DNA of 64,000 nucleotides from Lycorma delicatula (GCF_047948215.1 NC_134456.1:195159034-195223033), one strand, 5' to 3'; positions 50,911 through 63,413 are shown, numbered from the stretch's first letter. The notes: generated by a model from the sequence alone, not told the origin. Numbers and translations: made by a program.

Positions 50911-53900
50911 GTTATAATAAAATATTAAACAAAAATTTCGAAATATTCATCTAAAAATAAAGACGTATTTGCGAAACTAACAACTACTATAAAAGAAATA
51001 CGAGTATAATTCGTACGAAACCTTGTTATAGCCTTTATATTTATAAAAAACATTTCCGACAAAGAAATAACATTTTGTCCTTTACAACAAAGCACGATAG
51101 TTAATTTGAAACTAGGTTTTATAATAGATTTGGTCCTTGATAAAGGTTCATTACTTTGCAATATTTTAAACTACGATAATAACGTAAATAGAATAGAAAA
51201 TGATCGAAAATACGAATATATTATAAACAGTATTAAAAAAAGAAAAAAAATGTGGAAATAACGGCAGTTCATAATTTACAAGAAAATAAACAATATGAAA
51301 TGGAAAGAAAATCGTTCATTCTTTACCGAAATGAGATAGGTAAGTTTAGGTAGCAATAAGTTAGGTATGGTATATCGAATATAATTCTGCATATACCAGT
51401 TATGGTAAAGTATATGGACAGGATTAGCACGGTATGGCATTACATGCACGCACGCTACCCTCTATATCACGGAATGTTATCATCAAAGGTAATCCTGTTG
51501 CAAACTATTTATAACTAGATGTACCCTACATCCCCAAACCATCTATTTTAGTTTACCCTCCATTTTAACCTACTAATCAAATTAAAACAAGGACATGGAT
51601 TTAGAAACTAACTAATTCAAAGTACTGTATTTACACTTTATTATTAAAATAAGTGACCTGTAAAGCAAAACTTGTACATTGATGTCAAATGTTTTTTTTT
51701 AGTTCTGCTAAACTGTAGTCTATTAACAGTGTTTCAAAAACCGTAAACAGTAAGAAAATATCGGCTTTCAGTTATTAAACAAGCACTTATTGAAGAAAAA
51801 AAAACGGTAAAATACAAAATATACTATGTAACAGCGTCAACGATTTTTATGTTCCATGTCGTGATGTGATTTAAAATATAGATACAGGAAAAAGATTAGA
51901 ATATCACCGATTATAACTAATAGTATGGATACTAAGTTTTATTTGTGCACGGTAGAAAAAGATTAGTATCCAAGTAAATAGACGAAAACAACTAATATAA
52001 AGTACAAAGAAAAAACTTATAAAAGCAGACCATTACCACAAATTACATAATAAACAATAACCATTTATAAAATTTGGAAACCTATAACTAGATACGCATT
52101 TTCATTGTTAAACAATCATCATCGGTGTATATAAATTAATTAGAAAAACATTAAAATATAATAGCAAAACATTGAAACTAAAAACATCACAAAAAATTTA
52201 TTTGTATTTATTAACAAAACAAAAAACAGAAAATTAAAAAACAAAAACAACTTAGCTATAGGGAATGAGGTGAAGAAAAATGTTGGCTTACAAAATTAAG
52301 CCGACACAACTTAAAGCCGCCACGCGAACTCTAATATTAACTTTTGTCTTTAATGCTTATGTTTTGGTTTGTTTCATAAATTTGTTTTTTTTCATTCATT
52401 TTTTGTGAATTTTTTTTTGTAAATTCGTTTTCATCATCGGAGGTATAGGAAAATTCAGACTAATACAATGAAAATGCAAATCTAGTAACGGATTTTCATT
52501 TTTTGTAATTGTTTCTTGAACGTTCCCTTTTCATTTTTCTCTTTGTTTTAACTAGCAAAATGTGAAACTATTTTAAATTTATAATAATTTTTAATTTAAT
52601 CATTTATTTAAACATTGGATAAGCTACTGCAAATAGTTTTTGAAAGAGATGTATGAAAATGGGTGAAAAACTGGCAGACCTCACCGGGAATCTGATACTA
52701 CTCATTAAATGGTTGAAATGTCACGTAAATGGTTGATTTAAAAAAAAAAACGACAAATCCCACTGTAAATTGATCTATAACCTTTTTTTAAGTAGTAAAA
52801 ATTATCTGAACGTTATCATTACTTCTCGCCTATTACTAGAATGTAATCTACTACAATAATCAAAAGTATTTCCTAAAAAATTAAAAATTTTTGTCGTATT
52901 TAATTTTTTTTTCGGTGCAAGTTACTTAAAACGCGTCAATTCCAATAAAAAAAAAAACAACAATATTTTCAGGAATGCGGACATCCTCGCAAACATACTG
53001 TCTGTATGTAACCTTCGGTTAAGGTTTTTTTTCTAATTTCCCTGTATCCAATAATTTGCTTGAAGCTAAAAATAACGGGAAAGTTTTGAGCAACAAACAG
53101 ATGAAAGTATTACTTACAAGCACACGTAATATGAATCAGTAGTAAAGTACTTCAACAATCCTTTTTCAATAATATTTCTCAAACCATTATAATTACTTTA
53201 ACAAAGATCAACATTTCTCTATAATTCATGAGATAAATAAATTTATTTAAACTGAATTAAAAAGAATACTTTTTAAAACACTTTAAAAATGCTTTAACAG
53301 GATTTAAAAGTGATCTATAACGCTTCTCATAAATTCTGTCCAAAGGAACAAAAAATCTGCTAATTTACGATTCAATTTCTGCACTCTTTGAAACAAAGAA
53401 ACAAAAGAAAACATTTTTAATATAAATAAAATTGTAACATCAAGTCATTAAATTCGATATTAGAAAACTTTAATTATGAAAAAAATATTTTATTTAATAC
53501 GACCCAATTTCTGCAAAATATAGTCATACGATTTTCATTTAACATTAAAATATATAGATTGCCTTGTTAGGTTAAAATTAGTCCGAAACTAATCGACATA
53601 ATAAATAAAGTTTACGTACAAACAGAGTAGTGAAACAGAGACTGACTGATTGAATTCTATTTGTTACGAGTTCTCGAAAAAAAACTACGGCAACAATCAA
53701 ACAATAAACTATGCACTTAACAAATGTACAAAAAAATAGTAATTTTAAACGGTGAAAAATAATTCAGTAGAATAGTAAAAACGAGAAAAAAATTAAATAA
53801 ACAACATTATCCTTTTAAGATATTAACTAATCGGAATGGATTATCCTGCTGAGTTGAAGCAGCGTGAAATGCGTTGTTCATAACAGAAAACGGTACATTA

Positions 53901-53949
53901 ATTGTTTGTCATTTTGGTCTACTTGCCAGTCTTTCTTATAGTTCCACGA
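50911..53949. other. AT-rich non-coding
   Basis: No gene or recognised element. Confidence 0.5.
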
Positions 53950-54690
53950 GTATAAAGTGAGGTACAGGAGGTAACAATGAGAATTTCCTTCTCTGAGAGT
54001 AACGATCTTCACTGTACATCACCTCACATTAAGTATAAAGGCTGTGTGATCAGCCGAGCTAAAGTTCATAAGTACCTAGGTGTCTTGTTTGATGAGAATT
54101 TGCTGTTTAGCAACTACATTAGGCAACTAGCGGCGGACGCCGTCTCTGTGACGCACAAGCTTAGGAGGATTGCTCGGAAGGATTAGTGGCTGTCAGGCCG
54201 TCATTTGTTCATAGTCTACCGAGATGTCTTCGAACGTATGGCTTCTTATGCTGCTCCGTTTGGGCGCATAGGTTGAACAGAAATAGAGCACTTATTCAGA
54301 ATTTAAGGAGTGCCCAGCGCTGAGCCTTAATAGTATGCACTGGTTTTTTAAAACAACCTCCTACGAGGCTACTGCTGTATTGGGAAAGGCTCTCCCAATC
54401 GATTTAGTGGAGAAAGTTCGGACGGCCATGTAGAGAAGTTGCGAAGACATTCGGTCTTATACTTTAGGGCAACCGAATGGGGTGGTGGCGGGAGAAATGC
54501 CATGCAAATTAAATTCACTGTACATCCAACCTCTGTGGTGAACATAATGAAGGTGTCTTACCTGTAGAGTTTAAAATGTTGTATACATTTCGGTGACATT
54601 GGCATGCTGATATGCAACCAAATATTTGTATCAGAGAAAATGACAATTGGAAATCAGTTCACAACTCATCCCCCAACTAATATCCCTATC
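53950..54690 (+). pseudogene. R1-like LINE ORF2 fragment
   Basis: The open frame 53977-54186 shows IKYKGCVISRAKVHKYLGV and LFDENLLFSNYI, the region just after the reverse transcriptase active site in R1-clade elements, then KLRRIARKD. After a stop, GRHLFIVYRDVFERMASYAA (about 54197-54256) and LRSAQR-like sense around 54305 follow in other frames. It has frameshifts and stops. This is part of the region deleted from the copy at 34930-36533, so the two may come from the same or a related family. Confidence 0.7.
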
Positions 54691-55639
54691 AGGCAATGTT
54701 TGTTATTCTTGAAAAATGTTAATTATTTATGGAAGGGATTTCTGATTGATATTAGTTTGCCTACAGTAATTAGGAAAATATAATTAATTTAGGGAGTAAA
54801 TTTTTTATTCAAGAAAAGAATTCCAGAAACTGCAAAGGAGGAAACTCATAGTGAAGACCGGAGAGCAAAAAATTAGGAGAAACGAGATAATGACAGAAAG
54901 ATAATTTATCTTAATTTGGTAAAGAAATAAAATGAACCTTAAAAATATTAAAACCGAATTAAACATTAAAAACAAAAAACAAAAATACAATTCAATCACT
55001 AAATTTTACTTTTTGAGGTTAACATCAAATTTAAAACATTATCACTTACTTATTAACCTTTAATTTGGCCTTGAAAACAAAAATAAATTTAAATAAATTG
55101 AAATCTTTTTTCATTATTATTCGGTGCTTTCTTTAAATCGGTTTTAATTTTTTTTTTAATTTCGTTTTATTTTTCACTATCTAACTTTATTTTGATTGTA
55201 TAAATGGATAAAAAATTATAAAATATAATTAAAAGTAAAAGGGCATTTGCAAGAATTGCACATACAGCTCTATAACTTCTGATTCCAACTTCAATCGTCG
55301 CTCTGTCTAACTGTCTTATCAGGTAAGGGAACAAAAGTACGGAGCTAACGATAAAAGCAGTCGGCCACAGGTGTAGGTGACCGCAGGAGCGGGCCGCCTA
55401 GCTAACAAACTAACAAGCCAATAAATGATACGAAGCCAAAACATCTACTCGTAAAATCTTTTAAGCCCTTTAAAAAGTAACACAGAAAATTGCATTTCAT
55501 TTTGAAATCGTTCGTTCTGTAACTGAAGATGGAGTAGAGCGGTCAAGAGGCCTGTGGAGAAGGTGAGGCGGGGCTGGAGCTATCGAAAAAAATTCGAAGA
55601 ATTAGTACGACGTTTTTACTTCCCATCCAGTATTTTTAG
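54691..55639. other. Non-coding, not resolved
   Basis: AT-rich to about 55250. Then a less AT-rich stretch 55250-55600 that could be the worn 5' part of the viral relic downstream, though no motif is seen in it. Confidence 0.4.
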
Positions 55640-56340
55640 GCGGAATACTGAGTCTGGCAGGAGTAGGGATTACTTGCGTGATAACAGGATATCACGTTCA
55701 TAATGCGCGCCACTTCTTGTTAATCGATATGAACTTTCTTGGACGTAATTATTTAGGACCCGGAAATCTTGCCGACAATGGTGATGCGATGGATATATTT
55801 ATATGTTCAGATCGCTCGGATTGATGTCAACGCGTACAATCGGCCAGCAGCAATGATCATATCCATACACCATATAGACAGAATATCGGCGATTTTGTGA
55901 GAATTTCAATCTGACTGAGAATTTTCACAAAATCGTTTGTGTAGACCTTTCAGCAAAATACGGAGTTGGAGATGATTACTAGAATAATATAACCAAGAAT
56001 ATCAGTAAGCCGGACTCGGAAGTGGCAATGGTGATGAGATTTATGAGACAACCAGATACCAATTCAACATCTCAACAGTCAATTCACACGAGCCAAGACC
56101 GTACTCGCTACACCAACACTTGCGAAACCGGGAACATTTATTACTTACGGTTATGTTGTAACTCCTTATATCAGTGATCGTTGTGATGCAATACCATCGT
56201 GCTTGTGTCCTACAGAATCAAGAACTCAGCAATTAAATCTCAAGAGAAAAGGGGAAAAACTGTGAATTTCAATCGCTTTTCTTCTTCCATTTGAAAGGGG
56301 TAGCATCCAAATAATCAATGCAGCATTGAACAGTTAATTT
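55640..56340 (+). pseudogene. Endogenous densovirus-like VP1 relic (PLA2 domain)
   Basis: Looks like an integrated, decayed capsid gene of an insect parvovirus (densovirus). One frame (about 55640-55823) contains LGRNYLGPGNLADNG, the calcium-binding loop of the phospholipase A2 domain in parvovirus VP1, a domain that helps particles leave endosomes. A stop follows at about 55822-55824, where the catalytic His-Asp pair would be expected; that pair is not readable. In the same frame SASSNDHIHTPYRQNIGDF (about 55843-55899) continues the domain; then two stops and a frame change precede ENFHKIV and SAKYGVG (about 55918-55970). A mostly polar open stretch runs to about 56175. It carries several stops and at least one frameshift and lacks a readable active site, so it is not functional. 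A cellular secreted phospholipase is less likely, since the GPGN loop with this spacing is the viral form. Confidence 0.65.
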
Positions 56341-56590
56341 TATACGCAACTTTACGTTTTTACGCAGTTACTTTTAAAGGCAGTTACTTTTATAAGGATT
56401 TGAATACTACATCGTGGATACCGGATTTCTTTGTTGGTTGGGTTTCAATTAACCACACATCTAAGAGATGGTCGACCTGAGGACTGTACAAAACTACACT
56501 TCACTTACACTCATACATATCATCCTCATTCATCCTCTGAAGTAATACCTGATGGTGATTCCCGGAGATTAAACAGGAAAAAAGGTTACG
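56340..56590 (+). repeat. SINE family 1 inserted in viral relic
   Basis: Runs from a doubled gcagttacttttaaag (56364-56391) through gatttgaatactacatcgtg, ggttgggtttcaattaacca, gtcgacctgaggactgtaca, catacatatcatcctcattc to gattaaacaggaaaaaagg. Matches the inverted element at 63781-64000 over its whole length. It separates the two parts of the viral relic, so it inserted after the virus sequence did. Confidence 0.8.
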
Positions 56591-56599
56591 GTTTGAACA

Positions 56600-57150
56600 A
56601 TTAATAACAAGGTGCCAAAGGTACATATAAATATCCCACTGATAATCCAACGGTACCTACAGAGATATATTTATATAATTTCATCGACGAATTTTCATTC
56701 AGCTATGAAGGTACAGGATCTCAGATAGTTATTCTGATATATATCCTGTCCGTTAGGTAAACGATTACCTTTGAATCGGTATTATATGCAGCAGTGTCTG
56801 AATATTCTCGTTGAAGATACATTACCAGAACTGATGAAATATCTGCAAACAGTTGCAATTACCAACAACGGCACAAATAAACCAATAATGTATGAATATC
56901 ATCAGCAAATGAGAATTTTGAAACATAACCGTCGTTTAAAAAGGCAAATACGGCAGCCGTGTACGGCATTAAAAATGTACGTATCACAGAAATGGTGTTC
57001 AAAGCTAATGTTAAAACATATTTAAACATATATCCCGGCAACGCTAGAAATTTTTATGCGCTGTGCGAAATGTATATAGAACAAAATCGATTTATGATTC
57101 ACGTAATCAATTATCGGTTTTACATTAAAAATCGATAATGTTACCGACAT
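56600..57150 (+). pseudogene. Probable 3' part of densovirus-like capsid relic
   Basis: Beyond the SINE an open segment (about 56607-56750) reads GAKGTYKYPTDNPTVPTEIY. The longest frame, 56771-57025, has polar, asparagine-rich sequence, and another frame reads ITEMVFKANVKTYLN (about 56985-57030). Composition and position suit a parvovirus capsid C-terminus, but I see no diagnostic motif, so the link to the upstream domain rests on adjacency. Confidence 0.4.
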
Positions 57151-57182
57151 TGAATAGTTACGATTTGGTGATGTAAATAAAA

Positions 57183-57272
57183 CATGGCATGGCATTTTCA
57201 CACACGCTACAAATCATTCATCTCATCCTCTGAAGTAATGCTTAACTGTGGACTCGGAGGTTAAAAAAAATA
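57183..57272 (+). repeat. SINE family 1, variant tail
   Basis: catggcatggcattttcaca, gctacaaatcattcatctca, tcctctgaagtaatgcttaa, then A-rich tail. Close to the copy at 13370-13453. Confidence 0.7.
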
Positions 57273-57296
57273 AATAAATAAAAAATAAAACGCGTA

Positions 57297-57440
57297 CCGG
57301 CCTACGTGGCGCGAGTGGTAGCGTCTCGGCCTTTCATCCGGAGGTCCCGGGATTTTTACACACGCTACAAGCTACAAATCGTTCATCTCACCCTCTGCTC
57401 TGAAGCAATATGTAACGGTGGTCCCAGAAGTTAAAAAAAA
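57297..57440 (+). repeat. SINE family 1 with tRNA-like head
   Basis: Box A TGGCGCGAGTGGTAGCG at 57307-57323 and the first half of box B (ggaggtcccggga, about 57340-57352), joined directly to the tail tacacacgctacaa, tcgttcatctcaccctctg, acggtggtcccagaagtt and a poly-A run. This joins a different tRNA-like head to the same tail as other copies. Confidence 0.75.
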
Positions 57441-57998
57441 AAAAAACATACAGCTATGAATTCAAGTTTGACGGTGATAATTTGGGGCTGAGGACATGAA
57501 AATCCCAGATTGACCATAAGATTGTTATTTTCAACAAGATAAAAATAAAAATTTAGATTTCATTTTACTTTTATTTATTTTATGGTCGATGATAAAATTA
57601 AAGGCAACTGTGAATAAAAATAACAACACAATTAACAATTTGTTAACACCAACCGACTATGCGGCGAATCAAAATTTATTTTATCTCATATTTTTCAACT
57701 TTAATATTTCTTTAAATTAATATATTTATATCGTTATCTGCTGTGTGCGTAATTTGAATACGTAAACAATAACTATGTGTTAAAAATCTTATTTATTTAA
57801 CCTTGCTTATTTAACCTTAATATCTCAAAAAAAAGACTCGCAATCCGACTGGAAAAAATATGGAATTGCCTAATTAACAAATTAAAATTCTAAAAACCAA
57901 AAATTAATTCTAATTATACGTAAGATTAAGTTAATTTTCAGTAAATAAAAAGCATGGATCCAACTGGGCAAATGAATTCAAAACGAAAGTTTAATATT
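57441..57998. other. AT-rich non-coding
   Basis: Nothing recognised. Confidence 0.5.
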
Positions 57999-58051
57999 GC
58001 GCGCGCGCGCATACACACACGCACACACACACAGAGAGAGAGAGAGAGAGA
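57999..58051 (+). repeat. (GC)n(AC)n(AG)n microsatellite
   Basis: Three dinucleotide tracts in a row: GC at about 57999-58010, AC to about 58032, AG to 58051. Confidence 0.95.
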
Positions 58052-58429
58052 CGGGTAGAGTGTAGAGAGGATGAGAAAACGTATTATTATTATTATTGTA
58101 CTCATGCATTAGTATTCCAGCAGCCATTTCGTTCCAGTAAGATTCCTTATCTAATTTAGCGGACTTCTCAACAAAAAGCATTCACCAAGAACCCCACAAG
58201 ATTCTATAGCAACATCAGCATCATAACTACACAATCTAATATCTAAGATTTGACACAAATTCACAGTGCAATGAAAAGTTTGAAAGAATTTCTCAGCTTA
58301 AAATATTTTTTGGCACGTAAACTAAATTGAATTAAGTGTTTTACAAGAAAGTAATAAAGCACATTTCTATATATTTTTTTAAAACTATAGTTCATATTTA
58401 TAGTGAGCCCTATAAATGGAGTTCAACGT

Positions 58430-58510
58430 TTACCGATAAATCTTTATATGCAAGAATCGAACCCAGAGACCTTTAAAACATAAAATAGATATGTTATTTA
58501 AACGCTTAAT
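58430..58510 (-). repeat. tRNA-like SINE remnant
   Basis: On the minus strand, GTCTCTGGGTTCGATTCTTG (58452-58471) contains a strong box B. Box A is not convincing. Confidence 0.4.
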
Positions 58511-60507
58511 TAATTACAGATTAAAAAACGTTTTACTTATAAAATTTATAATATTAACAAGAAAAAGTAAAAATCAAAAAGACTATCTAGATGAATAAAA
58601 TGTAAAGGAAATAAGTTTTTCGCTTGATGTATAGTTTATTACAAGTATAGGACTGACTGACCAACTAACTTTCACGTCCTCATTAAGAGTGAATGAGAAC
58701 AATCGATCGTACATGTACATTGATGTGCAAAACGTCGTATTTATATGTAGCCTATATACGTGTGTAGGTAAGCATGAATATAAAAAAATCAATAAAAATA
58801 GACACTAGGCTAAAAAAATATAGCAAAATTTATTCTACTTTAATGCTTCCTTAATTATATAAATCCAAGGCAACACTAAAAAGGTGTGTTACGCCACAAA
58901 TAAGCTAGTAATCGATTCCATTCACCTCAAAAGTCGCAAAATAAATTAATGTTCCTTCGCTACATTTTGGCTACCATTAGATAAAAAGGAAAAATGATTT
59001 TCGGTATATTTTATGAGACATTTAGGAATAAACCAGAAAATAAAAATTATGTTACAAAAAAAAAAAATGAATCATTTATATTATTTGGAAATTAAACTTG
59101 TATCAGAAATAATGTTTTCTTTCTAATTAAATAATATTTATAAGCCTTATTAAATTTTATCCATAAAATTTTTGTGTGTACACGCGCCACTTTTATGTGT
59201 AGAGACACATAAAATAACATCTCCACAAGATAAAAAGTCATTATGTATGATTACGAAAAATATCTATTTTATGTAAATATGTATTTTTATTACATTAACT
59301 GTTAACCGTAGAATTATATATGTTGAAAAAGTGTTGGGATAAATTGTAATTGATAAAAAAAATACCAAACCGAGATATTTTCAACAGATAATAAAAAAGA
59401 TAAACGGTTTTGAGAAAGCTTCTTAAAAATTGGCAACGATGAAAATGTTTTTCTTAAATAAATTTCAAATGAAATAATAAACGTCAGAAATAAAATCAAA
59501 TCAACTATTTTCATTGATTATAGCATTAGGCCACTGAAATTCATGAAATTGTACAAATATTTTTTATGGGAATCCTATATAAATCCAAACAATATTAATA
59601 AATTGATGATTACCCTATATAATAAAATAAAGAAAAAACATAAATGTAAAAAAATTTAAAGTAAATTAAAATAATAAATAAAAACTCTGCATAACGAGGC
59701 GTAAAATAACATGAATACGAGATAGATACTAACAACGAAAAATTTTCTTTACTTCGGCAACACCGCAACAGTTAAATGCATGCCATCGTGATCATGAGAG
59801 GACGTATGAACATAATATTATATACTATATTGCACAGTACACATGAAGCGTGCTGCTATAACATCGTGATTATAGGGGTAATTGCAAAACTCGATCCATT
59901 AAATACCACTTGCATTACCGTAAAATACATCTTTAATACTAAAATTAACCTGCAATCATAAAAAGTTAGACGCTTATTACGATATTTCACTGTTTTTCTA
60001 TGTAAGTTAACACTGTTAGATTCTACTATTCTTTAATAAAAAAATACAGCATCTAATTATAATGAAAGCTAGGTCGTATATTAGATAAAATAGTCGTAAT
60101 TCTCTAAGATTTCTATTTATTTGAAGATCATTAAAACTGGATTAAATTTTTACTTGTTTTTACTGAGAGATCTGGACTTTTAATTCCGTTACTAAATATG
60201 ATAATTTCTAATCGGTGATAAGAAGAGACATATTTTCTAAATAGTTAAATAAAACAACATACAGCGATGTATATCAAAAGCGCTAGATAGTTCACACATT
60301 CGTGAACTAAACATTTTGGAATTGAATGAACCATTATATGTTTGCTCTAATTGTACGACCATTTTCTTCATACTCCTAACTATGATACTTTCACGACGAG
60401 ATATAGATGCGACGTGGCTTCGAAATCAAACAGTATTTTTGAGTGGACGCTCGACTATAGATAATATAATCAACGTCTTCAAAGGATCCTAGATCGTCTA
60501 TCAGTCG
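58511..60507. other. AT-rich non-coding
   Basis: No gene or recognised element. Confidence 0.5.
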
Positions 60508-60515
60508 GTTTAGTG

Positions 60516-60853
60516 CAGGCATGGCCAACATACGGCCCGCATAATGAATTTATGCGTCCCGCGAAAAATGTTTCAATATTAGCTTTTTTTTATAAGCAAT
60601 TGAATAATGGAAAATACGGAAATTTAAAAAATTTGCCACGAAATATTTAGTAATCTTCAGCTCAACATATTTGTTAACAATCATTTTCTTCAATGAATCT
60701 AAATAAAAGTACAACAAATTCCATAATAAAATTTTGTTTACTTAGATGAATCGTTTTTGTATTTAACATTTTTAATTTTAATATTTCGTCCGGCCCGTGT
60801 AAAAAGTTTACTTTCCAATTCGGCCTGGAGGCAAAACCTGCTGTCCACGCCTC
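60516..60853 (+). mobile_element. hAT-type MITE, 338 bp
   Basis: Begins caggcatggccaacatacgg and ends, on the other strand, gaggcgtggacagca, an imperfect terminal inverted repeat (11 of the first 16 bases match). Directly flanked by gtttagtg (60508-60515) and gtttagcg (60854-60861), an 8 bp target duplication with one mismatch, as expected for hAT transposons. The end sequences with cggcccgc and cggcctgg are the usual hAT style. No ORF, so non-autonomous. Confidence 0.7.
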
Positions 60854-61019
60854 GTTTAGCGCAACCCAACTTGTTCTAATTCCCGACTCTCGTCATGTGA
60901 CACGCTAACCAAAAGAAAAGTTTGCATTCAGTTTAATACGGTAGTATCATAAAATATCATTGAAAATACTAATTATAATTTTCCGCATTACTCTAGAATC
61001 ATATTGGAGAAATTTCATT

Positions 61020-61095
61020 TTTAGCCGGAATTTGAATCAAGGGCTTGCCGAATGATAAACTGAGATGCTACGACTCCACCACGGAGACTGACAGA
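61020..61095 (-). repeat. tRNA-derived SINE head
   Basis: Minus strand: CCGTGGTGGAGTCGTAGCAT (box A region, about 61058-61080) and CTTGATTCAAATTCCGGC (box B, about 61025-61042), with tRNA-like spacing and a cattcgg mid-section. It resembles the head at 57297. Confidence 0.55.
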
Positions 61096-62886
61096 TTACT
61101 TACATATTTGTTTCCTTATACTTTCGTACAATATTTCTTCACAATTATAATTAATTAAAAACTAAATATAGATGAACAAATTATATTGTACTACAGTTGA
61201 ACATAATTTTGAAAGAATACATATAACAGGTTTAATCCCATACTAGTCAAATGAACCACATTGCTTATAAGTTTTAATTAGTTATAATTAGTCTTTTAAA
61301 ATAAACTTATGTAAGGTATTTTTTTTTAAATATCATATTTAATTTTTGTTTTGAAAATGGTTATAGATTTATAGATAAAAATCAGTAATAATGAATTTAA
61401 AAATTAATAAAAGAATTTAAACAAGTAATAAAATTTGCCTATAAATCGTATAGTTAAGCAAAAAATAATAATAATAGATTTTTTTTTTAAATGGATGAAA
61501 AAGTGCAAAAGTGCAAGTAAACAAATTCGTGTGAATGCAAATATATATATATATATATACTTTACGTACATACACACACAAATATATATATATGTACGTA
61601 AAGTGTTTTCATCACTTTAACATTTTGTAGGACAAATAAAAGAGTATACAACGGCTGATGGTTGAACAGCTTAGATGACTGAACCTACAGGCACGACTTC
61701 AAAGCGGTATCTTCCGAATACTACATAATATTGTGTTGATTATGTAGCGGTAGCATCGTACTGGTAAAAGAACAGCTTAAGTTTTTCAAATGAAGCACTG
61801 GTATACTGGATCCAGTAAGGCGGAACAAGTCAAAGTCAGGTCGAGCACGATAGACCAAGAAACCTCTTCTCAGTTTTCATGTTCCACGTCCGTGCTTATC
61901 AAATATTTTGCATTTCCTTTTCGTCGTTATTTTTTTTTAACTACAATTTTTATTTAATATTTTTTTTTTATTTACGTTTAAGAGCCGAGGCAATATGAAA
62001 CCTCAGTAATCTATATAAAACATGTAATTTGATATGAGTAGCCGACACGAAAACTCGGTAACCTACATGTGTACGACGTTCGGTAACATCAGCAAAAATA
62101 TACGAAAGAATTTTTTTTTGTGCTGTACATTTTGGTAGTATCCCACCGTACATATGAAATTCTTGACATAATATTACAAATATTTTACGACAAATTAGTT
62201 TTACCTACTTTTACGATTTTTATTTATTTATTACTCTTTTAAATTTTATCCGAATGTCCATAAACAAAAAAAATAAAATTTTTATCAGAGTTTCGTAATG
62301 TTATTTTTCAGTCAATTTGCATGTGATTTGAGATGGCTTGATCGATAACAAGTATTCAATATGGACAAAATGTTTTAAAACTCTACGTGTAAAAAAACTG
62401 TTCAACGTAAAAAGACAAGGTCGAACTAAATGAATAACTCCGGCATCAAGATTAGTGAACAGGAAATACGGTGTTGAAGACAAACATCGAGGATAAAATA
62501 GGTTTACGGAATAAGAAATGGAGAGGTGGTTCTGAAAACGGTGAATGAGTATAGGTTTAATGAGATACTACCTGAATGAAAAAAGATGAACATTTGAAAG
62601 AAAAGAGATAAAAAAAATAAGAACAAAAAACTCACAGAGGAAGAACTAAATTTTTCTACGCATGTACGTAAATAAATAATTGTATTACTAAATAAAAGAA
62701 TTACTAACAACGTATGAGATCGTTAAGAAAATATACAATAATCCTAATATATCTATCATCCTAGTTTTATAGAATTTCAACTTCTTTCCATTCTACAACA
62801 AACTCTAACCTCAGCACATCTCCTAATCTAAATCCTACATTCTCATTTATTTGTCTCATATATTCTTGTCTTGATATTACTTAAGG

Positions 62887-62890
<4 letters not shown>
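61096..62890. other. AT-rich non-coding
   Basis: No gene. A perfect 14 bp hairpin stem (actttacgtacata 61559-61572, tatgtacgtaaagt 61591-61604) lies next to a (TA)n tract. Confidence 0.5.

Positions 62891-62928
<38 letters not shown>
62891..62928 (+). repeat. (AT)n microsatellite
   Basis: About 19 AT units. Confidence 0.95.
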
Positions 62929-62931
<3 letters not shown>

Positions 62932-62976
62932 TATAATAAATAATACATATTTATATTTTTTTGTACTCGTATATAT

Positions 62977-62981
<5 letters not shown>

Positions 62982-63068
<87 letters not shown>
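62982..63068 (+). repeat. (TG)n microsatellite
   Basis: About 43 uninterrupted TG units. Confidence 0.95.
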
Positions 63069-63071
<3 letters not shown>

Positions 63072-63403
63072 TTAAGTAATATTAAATATAATTTCCATAA
63101 AAGGAAACAAAGATACTAAAGTACAAAAAAAAAATACAGTAATCTTCTTTACAACAGAAAATATTATTCTAGTACTATACACAAAATATGTTCACAAAAT
63201 TTGAACATAATTTATGAAGACACTTAGAAGAACGAGTAATAACATATCTGTTAAGTACATAACCTTAGCACTTGTAAGCGATGGCTGAAATGAATCTTAA
63301 GAAAACCCTGAAAATGGCATTATCAAGGATAACAACCAGGAGTAACAAGCATCCCAAGTCATGCTTATTAAAAAATAAAAAAATTAAGCAAATAAACTGT
63401 TCT
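63069..63403. other. Non-coding
   Basis: Nothing recognised. Confidence 0.5.
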
Positions 63404-63413
63404 GCATAAGCAC

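Noticed and set aside
57978..58181. 67-codon ORF with Ser-Leu and Cys-Val runs
   Set aside because: It is a translation of (AG)n and (AC)n tracts.
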